This document shows positions 1-10,491 of a stretch of DNA of 64,000 bases, in pieces (position 1 is the first letter of the stretch; the number at the start of each line of letters is the position of its first letter). The stretch comes from Cichorium intybus (lineage: Eukaryota; Streptophyta; Magnoliopsida; Asterales; Asteraceae). The position numbers and the translations under genes are program-made. The stretch is from the NCBI GenBank assembly GCA_023525715.1, contig CM042012.1:118843798-118907797 (forward strand), read 5' to 3'. Below the pieces are notes generated by a model. The model was not told the DNA's origin, ran no database searches, and was given only the letters and a program-made list of their open reading frames with translations.

Positions 1-1298
1 TTGCTTGGAACTTTTCCAAGTGACCACTCCACCGTTCAAAAGAAATACCCAGCTCGACTGGGAAGCTGGCATTTGTATATCCACTCACTTTCAAGTCATC
101 ATTGCCACCCAGGATTACCCTAAAACCGACTAACCATGCTCAGTGCAAAGGATACGTCGGGACGAGTACATGTCATAACATACATGATCGACCCTACTGC
201 CGAAGCATAAGGTACTCGACTCATTTCTGCTATTTCCTCATCGGTACTCGGGCTTTGAGTCTTACTCAATTTGGCATTACTCTGGATTGGTAGTTCTCCC
301 TTTTTGGAATTTTCCATGTTAAATCTTTTCAACACTTTTTCCAAATATGTACACTGGCTTAGACCTATTAATTTTCTCTTTCTATCTCTAAGTATTCTTA
401 TCCCGAGAATATAGGCAGCTTCTCCTAGGTCTTTCATGGCGAAACATTTCCCGAGCCAAGACTTGACGTCTTGCAAGGTCGGAATGTCGTTTCCCATGAG
501 CAGTATGTCATCAACATACAACACCAGAAAAGTGACTATACTCCCACTAGCCTTGACATATACACAGGACTCATCTTCACTCCTAGAGAAGCCAAACTCT
601 TTGACTTTCTCATGGAAGCAGAGATTCCAGCTGCGAGATGCTTGTTTCAACCCGTAGATTGATCTTTCAAGCTTACATACTTTATCAGGGTGCTTTGTGT
701 CTACAAAACCTTCTGGCTGACTCATGTAAACATCCTCAGTCAGTTTCCCGTTAAGGAAAGCGGTTTTGACATCCATCTACCAAATTTCATAATCATGAAA
801 CACAGCTATGGCAAGCATTATCCTGATTGACTTGATCTTGGCTACTGGTGAGAAGGTTTCATCATAGTCAACCCCTGGGGTTTGAGTGAATCCCTTCGTA
901 ACCAGCCGAGCTTTGTAAGTATGTACTTTGCCATCCATGTCGGTCTTCTTCTTGAAGATCCACTTGCACCCGACTGTCTTTCGACCCGGCACATTGTCAA
1001 CCAAGTTCCAAACTTCATTGTCATACATGGACTTAATCTCGCTGTTCATTGCCTCTTTCCACTTGGCAGACTCGAGGCCTGCCATTACTTCGCGGTAGTT
1101 AGCTGGCATATCCAAATTAGTCAATGTGCGATCACTGACCAACGTGTCACCGTCCGAAGTAATATGGAAACCATAAAACTCGGGCGGCATGCTAACTCTA
1201 CCCGAACGCCTAAGGGGCAATGAGATGTCGGTGGGTCCAACAGGAACTTCTTCCTCATGTTGGTTTCTAGTTTCTTCTAAGGTTGTTTCATCGAGCGC
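1..1298 (-). pseudogene. Ty1/copia pol remnant (INT-RT linker, RT, RNase H)
   Basis: Read right to left, this is the reverse transcriptase part of a copia polyprotein. The frame opens at about 1298 in the integrase-RT linker (LPLRRSGRVS), runs through the RT N-terminus (VGCKWIFKKK, DETFSPVAK), then MDVKTAFLNG and the catalytic YVDDILLMGN, and ends in RNase H pieces at the window edge (a WKSS motif in a shifted frame). Two in-frame TAG stops, at 777-779 and 120-122, fall where the family has glutamine (W-Q-MDVK and RF-Q-GNP), so both look like CAG to TAG changes. Below 110 there is an internal deletion and a frame change. Gag, protease and integrase are absent: the coding part abuts LTR sequence directly. 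Dead element; continues beyond position 1. Confidence 0.9.
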
Positions 1299-1770
1299 CT
1301 CCTAGGGTTACACCTGAAACCCTAAGGAGCCTCCAACTGGACAAGGATTTTGACCACTTGGACCAGGCTTACCAAAACCCTAATTAGGGTTTCGCCAAAC
1401 CCTGGAGGAGCCTCCAGGGTGGTGCCATTTTGGTCCCTGGTTTTTACCTAGCCAGTTATTCAACTATTGAATAAATGCCAACCAGTCCCTGCACCTTTTA
1501 TTAATTTATTTAATCACTAAATTAAATCTAATTAATTATAGATTAAATCTCAATTAATTAATATAGTTTCCAATTAATATATTAACACTTAACTATATTA
1601 ATAAACCATATATTTATTTTCTATTGATTTATTAAACATTAATAAATCAACCATTCTCTCTACTGAACTGTACATCTATCCTCCAGCTTTGAGGGCAACC
1701 CAAATGGACTTAGCTTCTATTAACAAGATAAATACAATTATAAGTAATGGCTTAGACACCTAATCCAACA
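1299..1770 (-). repeat. LTR of the copia remnant
   Basis: On the minus strand the sequence begins TGTTGGATTAGG at 1770, a normal copia LTR start, and runs to the coding remnant near 1299. No primer binding site is seen between LTR and pol, so the gag-to-integrase interval and probably the LTR end were deleted. The right edge sits in another element's LTR: from 1771 the sequence matches 6159-6307. Confidence 0.7.
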
Positions 1771-1918
1771 CCCGGGGCCACGTCCTGGGGCGGTTCTAAC
1801 GATTATCTTCTCTGATTGTGACTAGGACCCAAGTCGGGAACTCGCTAACGACATCTACATCAAGACCTCCGATCCAAATCCACTCTCAAGACCCGATGCC
1901 AGATCCGACGTCTCATCA
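1771..1918 (+). repeat. 5' LTR, 3' portion only
   Basis: Nearly collinear with 6159-6307 (both start CCCGGGG and share GATTATCTTCTCTGATTGTG). Ends CTCATCA just before the primer-binding-type sequence. Its left part is displaced by the copia insertion. Confidence 0.75.
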
Positions 1919-1936
1919 TTGGTGCCATCCCGGACC
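1919..1936 (+). other. Probable primer binding site
   Basis: TTGGTGCCATCCCGGACC starts at the first base after the LTR end, the expected place. It is not the initiator-methionine type (TGGTATCAGAGC) used by the other elements here; I do not assign the tRNA. Confidence 0.55.
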
Positions 1937-4054
1937 TTGAACAAAAAACCGTCTCTTCTCTCCACTGGTTTCAAACTTCTGTCTCTTCAACGATCTCACA
2001 GATCTGGTTTATTTTTAAAGGTTGTCTATTGAAAAACCTTTCCCCTGTATCTTTTCAAACCTATCTCCTTCATCTACAAATTCGAACAAGCAAGGTGAAC
2101 CGCTTATACGCATATCATATGAGGACTTCTGGAAATTCATGATTTTGGTATTCTCAAGCCTTTATTACACAAATACAAACCCATTTGTAAGTCGCATGAA
2201 GATGGGATCTAAAAGAATGTTCAGGGAAAGAGATTCGTGGTCAACATACGAAGGTCACGTAATATTGTTTCAAATCCACACATGATAGTCATATCCAGCA
2301 AACCTAGATTTTTATAAACCTTCTCTTGAATCTGGTCCCAACAACGATTTGTGCTATACGAAGTCATACAGACAATGATTTTGACTAAGTTGTGCGAAGG
2401 GGGCGAAATCCAATTTTGAAGACCCATGTTCTTGTTTTCCCGTCAAAACTCACTGGAGAAACCTGAATCTCGATACACGTCTCCAACTGAACGGACCTCC
2501 TGGTGTTCGACATCTCAAACAACCCTCTCATCAGACCAATACTCTTTGAACTCCAGTACTCTGTCAACTTCAGCCAAACCTCAACTCATTTTTCAAACGC
2601 ATCATCCCGACGACTCTCACTATTACAAAACCATTAACGCCACGAATCAGCTCGTGCACAAAGTTGTGATAATTTCGAGTTTATTCAATCATAAAGTAAG
2701 CAGGAAAGGGTAAAGAAGAACTGTGCACACAACCTATTTGATAAAATGCTTCAAGGAGGGTCTGAATCTGTTTGCAACCTCGTTCAAAGAAAAACTCCAA
2801 TCAAAGTAACATCCAAACCTAGACAAGTACATGGTTTGATTACTAGTTCTTCTTTCCTCATAATTTTGCATTGCCATCTTTCTGCATTCACTTCTCTTTT
2901 GTTGAGTCTGACGTTCAAAAAGAAGAGTAGGTCAACAAACGTTTTATAGCAATATTTGTGAGTGTAAACGCAATTATAGTTCTCTGTTGACGAAAAACGT
3001 TTTTAAATTTTCTTATAGTAACCATAATATCATCCTACCTGGACACTATCCTCTGTCATCATTGTGCACCAAAAACCATATTTCAACTAAAAACTCGTTT
3101 TGAAGTTCATAGCAATATTAAACTATATCCACACAAAAGGTGTATACATTCACTCAAGAAAATATTGCAGTATTAAGCACAACCTTGAACACATCATTCG
3201 AATAAGGGGAGTCACCAAACCAATTCACTCACTATGTATGGCAGAGTTTTCTGGCATATATTTTATTTTAAAAAGAAAGGGGGAGAGCTGCCATACATAG
3301 TTGATTAGTGAAAATTAGGAATATGTTTTAGCAATTTAATAATGCAAAATCTTGGCTCAGTAGACCCATGACAACATACAAGGATAAAAACTATGCGCAA
3401 ATATATTTTGACATTTATGATTCATTCATCTTTCTTTGTACATGGTACAAGCCTCGAAAGCTCACTCCTATTTTGCTTGTTTTGACATGAACAAATGGGA
3501 GAGGCATAAACACGTATGAGGCAACCAAGGCACAACCATGCAATAAAAGATCACTCTCGTTTTAACATGGCAAGCAAGCTGATACATACGACAAGGAGGA
3601 GAACCCCTTATAATTTGATCCAAAATGATGTTACATTGTTCTATTTCCCTTACTTTGATGAGTTGTACCTTAAAATATTGTCCAGTCATCATTGGCCATT
3701 CTCAAATGTGTACGCTTCTCATCTACGAATATATTTGTTTACAATATACACGTGTCACAACACTTGATACTTACCCTTATCATTTTGCAATGACATGTAC
3801 AAACGAACGAGACACAAATGTACAAGCACAAGCCAATACATAAACAAGGGAAATTCGCCCACATCGCAACACCCGAATCCCTTCCCCGCATGACAAGCGT
3901 GTCATCATTTTTCCAAAGGGAGGGGAAGTATAAGGGATGACATAACACAATTACATTGGAAGAAGTATTTTTTTGGTGGAAACTTATAAGACGTTCTTGC
4001 CAGCAGCACCGCTGTTTTTTGCTATCTTGACAATCGCCTGATTCGACTGATTAC

Positions 4055-4200
4055 TCAGGAAGGAATGATCAAATAGCAGCACCGCTGCCCAGCTCTTGCC
4101 AGCAGCACTGTTGCGTTGCTAGTGCCAGCTGCCCAGCTCTTGCCAGCAGTACTGTTGCGCTGCCCTTGCTAGCAGCTCCGCTGCCAAGCTCCCGCCAATA
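4055..4200 (+). repeat. Short degenerate tandem repeats
   Basis: Repeated pieces such as CAGCACCGCTGCC and CAGCTCTTGCCAGCAG recur at irregular 25-45 bp spacing. Non-coding part of the LARD-like element; a related piece (TTTTTTGCTATCTTGACAAT) recurs near 5280. Confidence 0.5.
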
Positions 4201-4420
4201 GCCTTGCTGCACTCTCGACACATAATGATACCATAACATTATAAATACGTTGCTAACAAGTAAAGGGCGAAACTCTTTGTCCTATACTTTGTGTTATGCA
4301 CAGGTCAATATAGCTAGCTAGCCAGGCACCGGTTTTATTAAATATCTTTGCTCGGATTGACCATCCGAGTCAGGCACATATCCCGGCACATGAACCACTC
4401 GCTACTATGCCCAATTATAA

Positions 4421-4620
4421 CAAGGCCCGAGTGCCACGCAAAAGTCCGAGTACCTAACATGGCCCGAGTACCACGCAAAGGTCTGAATACCTAACATGGC
4501 CCGAGTGCCACGCAAAGGTACGAGTACTTAACATGGCCCGAGAGCCATGCAAATGTTCAAGTACCACAAGGCCCGAGAGCCAAAAAAAGGTCCGAGTACC
4601 TAACAAGGTTTGAGCACCTA
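4421..4620 (+). repeat. Minisatellite, unit about 37 bp
   Basis: About five diverged copies of a unit containing GGCCCGAGTGCCACGCAAA and GTCCGAGTACCTAACA in direct orientation. Lies within the LARD-like element. Confidence 0.75.
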
Positions 4621-5004
4621 ACAAAGCCCGATTTAATATAAGTTGAAGAAGGTTCATAACCTTTGCCTTGACTTGCTGGCTTCTAAGACCAATTCAGATA
4701 AGGTTTAGAAGGCTCATCACCTTCGCCTTGAATTGCCGGCTACTAAGCTCGATTCCACCACAAGTGATCGCTGGATGGAATAAACCTAGCTACTGCACAT
4801 CATGAATCACCCATCACAAGCCTAAGCCATGCTTCGCACCATACATTTGATGCTTTCTTCTACAATTATCGATAAAGGCAATTTACACGGTTTGTCTTTA
4901 CTCCGACGATCAACAAGCATTTTCTCACTTTACGTCTTACTACAACAAGGACAATTGTCCTTACAGCTCTGCCACACCTTATCTAGTCAACATTCACGTG
5001 GCTC

Positions 5005-5340
5005 ATTTTCTTATTAGCAGCCCTGCTGCATATTATCTTGACGGCAACCCTGGTGCTTGTTATCTCAACAATCGCCTCGTGGCTCGTTATCTTATCAGCA
5101 GTACTACTGCATATTATCTGGACGGCAGCCCTGTTGCTTGTTATCACGACAATCGCCTCGTGGCTCGTTATGTTATCAGCATCCCTGGTACACATTATCA
5201 GCCCTGCTGCTTGTTATCTCGACAATCGCCTAGTGGCTCGTTATCTTATCATCAGCACAGCTACACATTATCAGCCCTGTTTTTTGCTATCTTGACAATC
5301 GCCTCGTGGCTCATTATCTTGTCAACAGTCCTGGTGCACA
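5005..5340 (+). repeat. Minisatellite, unit about 70-85 bp
   Basis: Four to five copies of a unit with CAGCCCTG, GCATATTATCT, ACAATCGCCTCGTGGCTCGT and TTATCTTATCAGCA. An apparent 134-residue open frame (4998-5402) is a by-product of the repeat, not a gene. Confidence 0.75.
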
Positions 5341-5629
5341 AAATCTTAACAGTAACCCCGACATGCATATTCGTAACAACATCTCTTCCATACTCGCTTT
5401 AGTCTGATATGGCTACCTATCAGCTACCCACACCATACTGGGGGGAAAATCGGTATGATATAGCTTGTGTAAAGCACTATGAAGACGTTTATTGGTGTCG
5501 TTCCACCAAGGTACGACGGAGACGTTACGACAGGACCCAACTCTACTGCAGGATCCGCTAACATAATACGACTCCCATAGGCGAGGCTTGGTTGTTCCTC
5601 TTATATTTTCGGCACGCATTTGTTATATC

Positions 5630-5756
5630 TAGTCCAACGTAATTGGTAGCAAACCAATCGCATCGGACTAGGGGGACTTGATAGCGTATGACTTATATAA
5701 CTGTATCCAGTCCAATGTGATTGTCAGCAAACCAATCACATCGGACTAGGGGGACT
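5630..5756 (+). repeat. Duplicated polypurine-tract region before the 3' LTR
   Basis: Two copies about 74 bp apart of a block containing AGCAAACCAATC and CATCGGACTAGGGGGACTTG. The second ends exactly at the 3' LTR start (5757); the first is followed by TGATAGCG, which imitates an LTR start. AGGGGGACT is the likely plus-strand primer. Confidence 0.7.
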
Positions 5757-6307
5757 TGATGATATTGGGTCCATCGGCTGACCCGAATAGCTTGACGATA
5801 CTGCTTGACAACCGCTGGACGGTACTACTTGACAGCACGGCGTGGCTGCCAGCCATGCTCGGCAACACGGCGTGACAGCCCGCCAGCAAGCCATGCCTGA
5901 CAGCATTGCTTGGCTACATCTCCTTGCAGCTAGCTTGGAAGCCTTGCTTGACAGCACTACTAGCTAGGTCTGAATTGGGCTGGCCCAAGGCCTGACCTAA
6001 TTGTCCCCTATAAATAGAGCAAGAAGAGAACCCTAGTTCTCTAAGTCATCATCATCCACTCTCTACTACCCTCTTCACATACACTACGATGGTTCCCTCC
6101 GGCGAGGAGAAACCATCTCATCTCGCAAACCGAACTGACTTGATCATCGGAGCCTGCTCCCGGGGCACACGCCTTGGGGCGGTTATAATGATTATCTTCT
6201 CTGATTGTGACTAGGATCCAAGTCGGGAACTCGCTAACGGCATCTACATCAAGACCTCCGATCCAGATCCACTCTCAAGACCCGATGCCAGATCTGACGT
6301 CGCATCA
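5757..6307 (+). repeat. 3' LTR of the LARD-like element
   Basis: 551 bp, starting TGATGATATT after a polypurine tract and ending CGCATCA. TATAAATA near 6010 is a candidate U3 promoter. Its last 149 bp match the partial 5' LTR. Confidence 0.75.
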
Positions 6308-7197
6308 GTAGTGTTGTTGTAATTGAGAAGTACATTATTTTTTTTGTAGTGTTGTAATCGAGAAGTACATTATGTTTTTTTTACAATAAAATAGCTAACT
6401 AGTTAATCTTTTGTAGTTATTTCGCTATTTGTATTAGGTGTTGTAGATGCGTCTCTTAAATGGTGTCATGAATTATAAGTTTTTTAAACGTAGTTGTTTA
6501 ATGGTTTTGTACTTTGTACTTATTTTCTTAGTGTGAATTTTGTTTATTTTATACATGTAAGAAACACTTTCATTTCATAAATTAGTTAATTAGTTTTGGT
6601 GTAAAATGTTCATGTCCCTTGAACTTATTAAATATTCATATTTATTTATTGAGGTAGAAATAATTAATAAAAATAATTATTTTTGGATATATGGGCATTA
6701 TTTTAACATCTCGCCCTGGGCTTGAAAAACAAATGGACCGGCCTCCTTACATCAACCAGGCCTTACTTGATTGGGACATTGCCTAAAGCATGCTTCAACT
6801 CGATCAAAATTGCCAACACACACGAGAGAACATCACAACTACCGGTCTCACCACCACCAAGGCCACTATCGCTCCTGACCCTCTGCTTCTTCCTCCATCT
6901 CGCTTGTTTTGTGGGCCTCACTCCAATTGTCAACAAAAGTGTGATCCTAATCACAATGATTGTTGCTTTGAACACAAAACTGATCACTAAACTGGGTGTT
7001 GGAGTCATTGAGTGAGAGGTTCGAAAGCATGAGGTGCTCCAGACAATTGATAGTTGTTCTCCATGTTTTAAGATCGTTGGAAAATGTGATGTAGGTAGGA
7101 AAGAGGGGAAATTTCTAGGAAATGGAGGTGATACGCATGAGAGGGAGGTGGGGTTGAGTTTTTTAATTGTTAGAATGTAAAAGAATTGAAAAAAACA
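6308..7197 (+). other. Gene-free stretch with a possible hAT end
   Basis: A roughly 37-bp unit (GTAGTGTTG, GAGAAGTACATTA) is repeated directly at 6309 and 6341. Around 6690-6738 the sequence GGGCATTATTTTAAC, CGCCCTGGGCTTGAAAA, GGACCGGCC resembles the terminal part of ZMYM1-like hAT elements, which agrees loosely with the minus-strand end at 10492. The open frames at 6722-7200 resemble no protein family I know and have no supporting signals. Confidence 0.35.
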
Positions 7198-7342
7198 CAA
7201 TAGATTATTCTAATTTGTGAATTTTAGATCGTATTTGTGTTACTATCAAACATAATAATTTTTTGCATTTAGGAGTTTTGATCACCCGGAAGTCATTGGC
7301 CAACTACCTTGTACACTCTTAGTTGCTTAATGAAGCACATGC
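7198..7342. repeat. Block A, left part of the duplicated flank
   Basis: Matches 30120-30273 in the same orientation (for example TTAGGAGTTTTGATCACC and ATTGGCCAACTACC in both). The match stops at the copia LTR that begins at 7343. Together with 9838-10491 it forms block A to the left of the first CXE gene. Confidence 0.75.
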
Positions 7343-7819
7343 TGTTGACTCTATTTGTGCTGAAGTGCTCAACCATCCGAAGACAAGACCCCGAAGTAAA
7401 ATAAACAATGAGAAGATCCCGAAGTCTGAAGACTCCGAAGTGTATTACATGGAGGATCCGAAGACTTCACAACTGTCAAACATTTTGATGCACGCGTGAT
7501 TACAGACTACGTGTTGCATGTATCTAGCATTCTATTGGATAGTACATCCGATAGAATATACTCTGTAACATTTTGTACTATGCGTATCACTGATCCAGTA
7601 TAAATATCAGTGATATCATACCGTGTCCTGTGCGAGATTGTAATCGTCCGATTGTAAAACCCTAAATATATCAATCAAGCATTCGGCACAAGTTATCCAA
7701 TTCATCCTGTTCCTTAACTGTTCTTGATTATTCATATTACTGTTTGATTGCATATTACTTGATCTACTGTTGAATCACTAGTCATTACTTGTTTATTTTA
7801 TTGATTTCAACACTCAACA
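7343..7819 (+). repeat. 5' LTR of the truncated copia element
   Basis: Starts TGTTGACTC and ends CTCAACA (477 bp). TATAAATA at 7599-7606 is a likely promoter. A CCGAAG motif recurs several times between 7377 and 7453. Confidence 0.75.
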
Positions 7820-7821
7820 AG

Positions 7822-7833
7822 TGGTATCAGAGC
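7822..7833 (+). other. Primer binding site
   Basis: TGGTATCAGAGC, complementary to the initiator methionine tRNA 3' end, two bases after the LTR. Confidence 0.85.
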
Positions 7834-7979
7834 AGGTCAGTTCAAAAACCTGTTGATAGGAATCCATTCCTATGTTACAGTTCTAGATCTAAATTGTTTC
7901 TCAGATCTAGTCTTCTGCATCTGTTACACGACTCCACAACACGTTTTCCTGATAAAGATCTCGTTGAAATCTGCTCAAA

Positions 7980-9796
7980 ATGGTTGATTCCACTGCAACT
8001 TATGCCAACATGCTTAATTATGTGAATCTTATTGGTTCTGCAACTAAAGCCCCCGTTCTAGTAACATCTTACTATGACTATTGGTCTGGAAGAATAAAGG
8101 ACTATCTGATTGGACTAGATAAAGATCTATGGAGATCTGTAACTGATGGTCCTCATACCGACATTGCCGGTCGCTTTGTTGTTCCTGGTGGAGAAGATGT
8201 TGTAGTTCTAAACGTTGCAGACACGAGGAAACTTGAAAATGACGAAAGGGCCATGCGTGAACTACGAAGTATACTGGGTCCTGATGTCAGTCACCACATA
8301 GCTGATGCGAAGTCTGCCAAAGAAATGTGGGACAATCTTGCACTTCATTTTGGAGGCGACAAGATTCTTTACACAAGCAAGGTTCAAGAAATTTTAGCTG
8401 ACTTTGGAAACTTCAAACAAGAAGAGAATGAATCTCTTGAAGCATGTTATGAACGTCTTAACAATATGATCTATACCTTGGATAAGTATGGTGAGACACG
8501 AAGTCAACAGGAGATCAACATCAAATTTCTATACAGTCTTCGAAAGGAATGGAGACCCATCATGCTAATGGTCAAATCCTATGAGAACATTGAGAAGTAC
8601 AAGCTAGCTGATCTGTACAATTTGCTCAAATCTCATGAACCTAATATTGTCGGTCGAAGGAGTAAGTCTGTTGGGTCTGGTTCATTAACACTTGTTTCAA
8701 AAGATGAAGACGAAAATAGTGATGAGGAAGTTGCTGCGTATATAGTTGATAACAATGGAGAAACAGTTGCTCTCTATGCTGGTAATAGCCGAAGATTTAA
8801 GAAGCCTTTCGTCAAAAACAACACAGGGAAATCATTTGTCAAGAATTTCAACAAACCTAACTTCAATCCAAAACCAAAGCCTGAGATGTTCACTTCGAAG
8901 GAGGAAAACTCAAAGTCTTCAACTCCGAAGCATACTATGCAAGAAAATTGGAAGAAGAAAGGGAAAAGACCAAAGACTTAGCCCTGATGGCTGCTGAGGA
9001 TTATCAAGGATCTTATCAAGTATGGTCTTCAGATTCAGAAGATGATGAAGTAAGAAAGCCAACTCATACTGCTTTCATGGCAAATGATGCTGGTAAGAGC
9101 TTTCTGAAAAGTACTTTTGATGAAACAGCTGATGAGGAGAAGTCGGGTTATGAAACAACAACTGGAATTGGTTTCAAGACTTCGGAGGTGAATGAGATAG
9201 TTGCTGTTGGGATTCTGAAGACCTGGTCTGACGACACTTCAGATGATGAGGAGGAGATTTGTCTAATGGCTAATGACACACGTCTGACAATTCCTGAGCA
9301 GGTATCTAAACTTCTCTCATCTTTTAAAATTCCTATTTCTCTATCAACTTCTATCATAAATGAAATAACTCGTGATTGCTCTGTGATGCATAAAATGCTT
9401 ATTGACGCGAAAAATAGGGAGACACTCAGTGAGCAGGAGATTTTCAGCTTGAGGGGGAGAGTAGAAAGTCTCAAGCTAGCCCTAGAAAAGTCCAACCTAA
9501 GAATCTCATTGCTAGAAGAGAATAGAGAAAAACTTTTAAACAATCATGATGTAATTTTGAGGCAACGCAACATATTTTGTGAAACTGCAAAACGTTTATA
9601 TGTTCATATTACACGTATTTATCATTCAGCCGACGTGTGCAATGTTCAACATAGACAACTATTACCTTTTATTGAGTTTAAGCTTAAGGAAGTTGATAGT
9701 ATATCCTATGAGTGTGAATCAATAGTATCTGGGTCTGAAGTGACAAATTCTTCGTATAAACATGGTCTGATATGTGTAGAAAAACATCTCACTTAA
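7980..9796 (+). pseudogene. Copia gag, frameshifted
   Basis: The first frame (7980-8981, 333 residues) starts at ATG after the primer binding site and holds a copia-type gag domain: PVLVTSYYDYWSGRI near the N-terminus, then ILGPDVSHHIADAKSAKEMW and NFKQEENESLEACYERLNNM (UBN2-like gag region), then a basic Lys/Asn-rich tail. The reading then moves to a second frame (8948-9796) containing LALMAAEDYQGSYQVW, acidic stretches and a predicted coiled coil (LRGRVESLKLALEKS). The CCHC zinc knuckle expected between them is missing, so a deletion with frameshift near 8950-8980 is likely. Not functional. Confidence 0.8.
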
Positions 9797-9837
9797 GTGA
9801 CAATGTCCACAATTGTAGAGTCCACGATTTACCACTT

Positions 9838-10491
9838 CAATGAAAAACCTTTCGTTTATACATCTTCAACAGAAAATATTGACATTATTGTTTCAACATT
9901 TAGAGGAAGAGAGGATAATTGTAAGTAACATATGTGGTTTTTATACATGACAAGGGAAATCATTTTCCAACGACGTTCTCCTTCAATTTTTGGTTCTTAA
10001 ATTCTTATAGTAATAGAAAATGACTTTTTGATATGGTTTGATATAGGTGATGTGTGATCACGCGAAGAATTGAAGTGGAGAAATCGGTGGATTGGTATCA
10101 GAAGGAGAGACAAAAAGCTTGGAAATTGATTGATACCACGATAGAATGACAGGCGATCATTTATATGCCCTTTGAAGTATGTGTGATGACATAATCTGTA
10201 CGTTTTTCGTGAACGAATCTTGCCTTGGTTTGAAGCTTTTTTCAAGTTTGCAAACACCCAACAATTATTTTTTATTTGAAGTTTCACCGCAATGTCCAAC
10301 CACCAAACCTCGTTGGTTCCCGTATTACATCCATCATGCCATGATTTTATGAATGTTGGGTATTTTGTTAAATACCATGACTTTATTACTTTTTTAGGCC
10401 TATGAGAAAGATATTATGAATTATTCTATTTAACAATATTTTTTTAAATATTGAAAGTGTTAGATTGGTCATGAATGGTAATGTCATGATC
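9838..10491. repeat. Block A, right part of the duplicated flank
   Basis: Matches 30715-31915 collinearly (shared stretches include GACATTATTGTTTCAAC, AAAAGCTTGGAAATTGAT and TATATGCCCTTTGAAGTATG). It lacks two insertions present in block B: the MITE at 31326-31826 and a tandem duplication of about 50 bp near 30930. The 100-residue minus frame at 9997-10299 has only a partial counterpart at 31076-31294; I do not call a gene. Confidence 0.8.

Larger units (their letters stand above)
1771..6307 (+). mobile_element. Non-coding LTR retrotransposon (LARD-like), 5' LTR interrupted by copia
   Basis: A 5' LTR tail (1771-1918) matches the end of the 3' LTR (5757-6307) and is followed by a primer-binding-type sequence. 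Between them lie 3.8 kb in which I recognise no gag, protease, RT or integrase motif; open frames are short and several lie within repeats. Large internal length without genes is typical of non-autonomous LARD-like elements moved in trans. The rest of the 5' LTR should lie left of the copia insertion, outside the window. A heavily decayed autonomous element is the alternative. Confidence 0.65.
7343..9796 (+). mobile_element. Ty1/copia element, 5' half only
   Basis: Contains a 5' LTR, a methionine-type primer binding site and a gag gene, but no protease, integrase, RT or 3' LTR. After about 9796 the sequence returns to the duplicated flank, so the 3' half was lost by deletion. The gag is distantly like that of the full copia element at 33219. 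Confidence 0.8.

Noticed and set aside
4998..5402. 134-codon open frame
   Set aside because: It is made of minisatellite units inside the LARD-like element.
6763..7200. 145-codon minus-strand frame
   Set aside because: No recognised domain, overlapping frames on the other strand, and no counterpart in the related block B.
10092..10104. TGGTATCAGAAGG as a primer binding site (also near 31013)
   Set aside because: It departs from TGGTATCAGAGCC at the end, has no LTR before it, and is simply part of the duplicated block.
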